A DNA stretch of 5,221 nucleotides, taken from positions 1 through 5,221 of the forward strand of contig DIZY01000029.1 of the NCBI GenBank assembly GCA_002428055.1. Direction: 5' to 3'. The translations under genes and the position numbers were made by a program. Shown here in pieces: positions 3,871 through 5,221 of the stretch (its first letter is position 1; the number at the start of each line of letters is the position of its first letter). The stretch comes from Helicobacteraceae bacterium UBA6016 (GTDB lineage: Bacteria; Campylobacterota; Campylobacteria; Campylobacterales; UBA6016). The notes under the pieces were generated by a model. The model was not told the DNA's origin, did not search any database, and worked only from the letters and a program-made list of their open reading frames with translations.

Positions 3871-5221
3871 TTAAAACTTATAGTTTAGATTTATCCAGAA
3901 TGACTGCCGCATATACGGTATGTCTTGGTTGTTGGGCTGGTTTAGCGGCATATATAGTGTTTTTATTGTTTTTCCAAAAACATTTTGGATACCCATAGAC
4001 AAATCTAGGTTTTTGGCTATATTTTTAAACTGCTGCGTGACATTAAGATAGTCTTGCGGCGCAGTCTCACCGTTGCCGCCTCCTTTTGGATTATCATAGA
4101 TACTATTAGTAATAAATTCGCTTTTCCTTTTTTTAGCGCCGACATAGTGATACCAAAAAGTAGTCGGGTATGATGTATTTTGATTTAATTTTACGAAAAC
4201 ATTTGCCATATACGCAGGCGCAAGCGGTAAGGTTCCGGCTTTATAGACATAAGTGCATCCGTTATCCGGAGAATAAAACGATCTTTCGTCTTTATGGGTC
4301 TTATAAAAAGCTTGATTGAAGCCTATCTCATAATCATCGGCGGAGTATCTACCCTCCATCTCGAATCCCTGAATAATTCCGACATTAGGCAAATTAACAG
4401 TATTGTAGGTCCAGTCGTCAAAGCTAATCATATTGTGTATTCTAGATTCAAAAAGCGTATTTTTGAGGCTTATATTGCCATTTTTATAGATATGACCCAG
4501 CTCTACCGTATCCACTGTTTCGGATTTTAGATTTTTCATCTCTTCCGCACTTGCACAGCTATCTATTTCACTATATGTAGGCGGTCTAAAGGCTCTTGCG
4601 TACTGCGCTTTTAGGATATTATGCTCATCGAGTCTATATACGAGAGCAACCCTGGGTGACCATCCGCTGCTACTGATATTTCCGCTAAAGTTGTCATATC
4701 TTGCACCGTATGTAATAGTCGCTTTATCTGTCACATCCCAGGTATCTTGAAAAAACACGGCTCTCTGCCATCTTTTTGTATCCTCGGCCGTAGTCAGGCT
4801 TCCTGCATAACTTAAAGGCTGCTGCACAGCCGTAGGTATGCTCCAATCAAAGTCATAGTTGCCGTATCTTTTATCTTCTACATTTACCGTTTTTTGTCCA
4901 AACAAACCGATAAGCAGATGGTGTTCATCGTATTTTTTGTCCGCATCAAGCGATATATATTTCCTCACCTCTTTATATTTAAAGCTTCTTACTGCATCAA
5001 AGCCGCTATTTTGAAAATCTTTGCCGAGTCTCAAAAAATTATCGATACTCTGCTCAGAGGTGTCGTATCCCACCTTAAAATCCGCGTCTATGCCGCCGAT
5101 ATTAAAGCTTCTGCCATATCCAAACTGTTCGTATACCTCGGTGCCGTCAAGCTTATTTGTATCTTGCGGAAGCGGGTCGGTAGGGTACCATGTGCCAAGA
5201 CCGCCCTGTGCAAATCGCTTA
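3871..5221 (-). CDS. TonB-dependent outer-membrane receptor, C-terminal beta-barrel part (cut by right edge)
   Basis: About 450 residues are visible and the frame stays open to the window edge; the GTG at 5071-5073 is an internal valine, because codons before it (FGYGRSFNIGGIDADFK) continue in frame. TonB-dependent receptors are 22-strand outer-membrane barrels that import siderophores, haem, cobalamin, metals or glycans using TonB energy. The visible part is barrel: alternating strands and loops, RYDNFS...GWSPRVALVYRL, the family motif YARAFRPPTYSE (around 4570-4599), LKSETVDTVELG (typical LKPE...ELG segment), GFEMEGRY, and a last strand FWINLNYKF ending in Phe, the usual BAM insertion signal. 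Two cysteines (codons 4555-4557 and 4255-4257) lie in probable outer loops and could form a disulfide. Plug domain, TonB box and signal peptide are outside the window, so the substrate is unknown. A 166-aa gene follows 60 nt later. Confidence 0.92.
   Translation of the reverse strand, partial: KRFAQGGLGTWYPTDPLPQDTNKLDGTEVYEQFGYGRSFNIGGIDADFKVGYDTSEQSIDNFLRLGKDFQNSGFDAVRSFKYKEVRKYISLDADKKYDEHHLLIGLFGQKTVNVEDKRYGNYDFDWSIPTAVQQPLSYAGSLTTAEDTKRWQRAVFFQDTWDVTDKATITYGARYDNFSGNISSSGWSPRVALVYRLDEHNILKAQYARAFRPPTYSEIDSCASAEEMKNLKSETVDTVELGHIYKNGNISLKNTLFESRIHNMISFDDWTYNTVNLPNVGIIQGFEMEGRYSADDYEIGFNQAFYKTHKDERSFYSPDNGCTYVYKAGTLPLAPAYMANVFVKLNQNTSYPTTFWYHYVGAKKRKSEFITNSIYDNPKGGGNGETAPQDYLNVTQQFKNIAKNLDLSMGIQNVFGKTIKTLYMPLNQPNNQDIPYMRQSFWINLNYKF

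Noticed and set aside
3798..3998. 66-aa plus-strand frame with a hydrophobic C-terminus
   Set aside because: It overlaps the receptor end and the hairpin on the other strand; its hydrophobic stretch arises from reading the barrel codons in antisense.
4294..4530. 78-aa plus-strand frame antisense to the TonB receptor
   Set aside because: It is fully inside the receptor coding region, with no recognisable domain or convincing ribosome site.
5071..5073. GTG as start codon of the TonB receptor
   Set aside because: The frame continues upstream to the window edge with barrel-like sequence, so this is an internal codon.

Overview
The window reads as a chromosomal segment of a Campylobacterota (epsilonproteobacterial) organism, perhaps close to Sulfuricurvum, Sulfurimonas or Campylobacter. 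This rests on the compact layout, AT-leaning base composition with frequent ATA codons, AAGGA-type ribosome sites, and the character of the secreted NTF2-like protein. The genus is an inference. I see no RNA genes, insertion sequences, CRISPR arrays or phage genes.

Layout. Positions 1-738 (+) hold the C-terminal end of a nitroreductase-family flavoprotein, abutted with no spacer by an O6-methylguanine-DNA methyltransferase (Ogt). Positions 808-1368 (+) encode a small exported NTF2/SnoaL-like protein. Positions 1418-3320 (+) form a compact transcription unit. It begins with a near-consensus sigma-70 promoter overlapped by a 24-bp palindrome, followed by a TetR/AcrR regulator, an HPP-family membrane protein overlapping it by 4 nt, and an arylamine N-acetyltransferase 37 nt further on. 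Positions 3310-5221 (-) run in the opposite direction: a TonB-dependent outer-membrane receptor cut by the right edge, then, 60 nt after its stop, an unrecognised 166-aa protein whose end overlaps the acetyltransferase end by 11 nt.

How the genes may work together. The regulator very probably represses its own promoter and so the membrane protein and acetyltransferase. Its ligand domain has a Gly-Cys-Leu motif placed like that around the sensing cysteine of NemR, so an electrophile or reactive-species signal is possible. A nitroreductase (which can produce aryl-hydroxylamines and arylamines), an arylamine acetyltransferase and a DNA alkylation-repair protein lie close together, which suggests a nitroaromatic/arylamine stress module. 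This is inference only, because the first two genes are not shown to share the operator.

The most unusual sequence feature is a perfect 11-bp inverted repeat at 3812-3843. In the mRNA of the unknown 166-aa gene it would bury the ribosome-binding site one base before the start codon.
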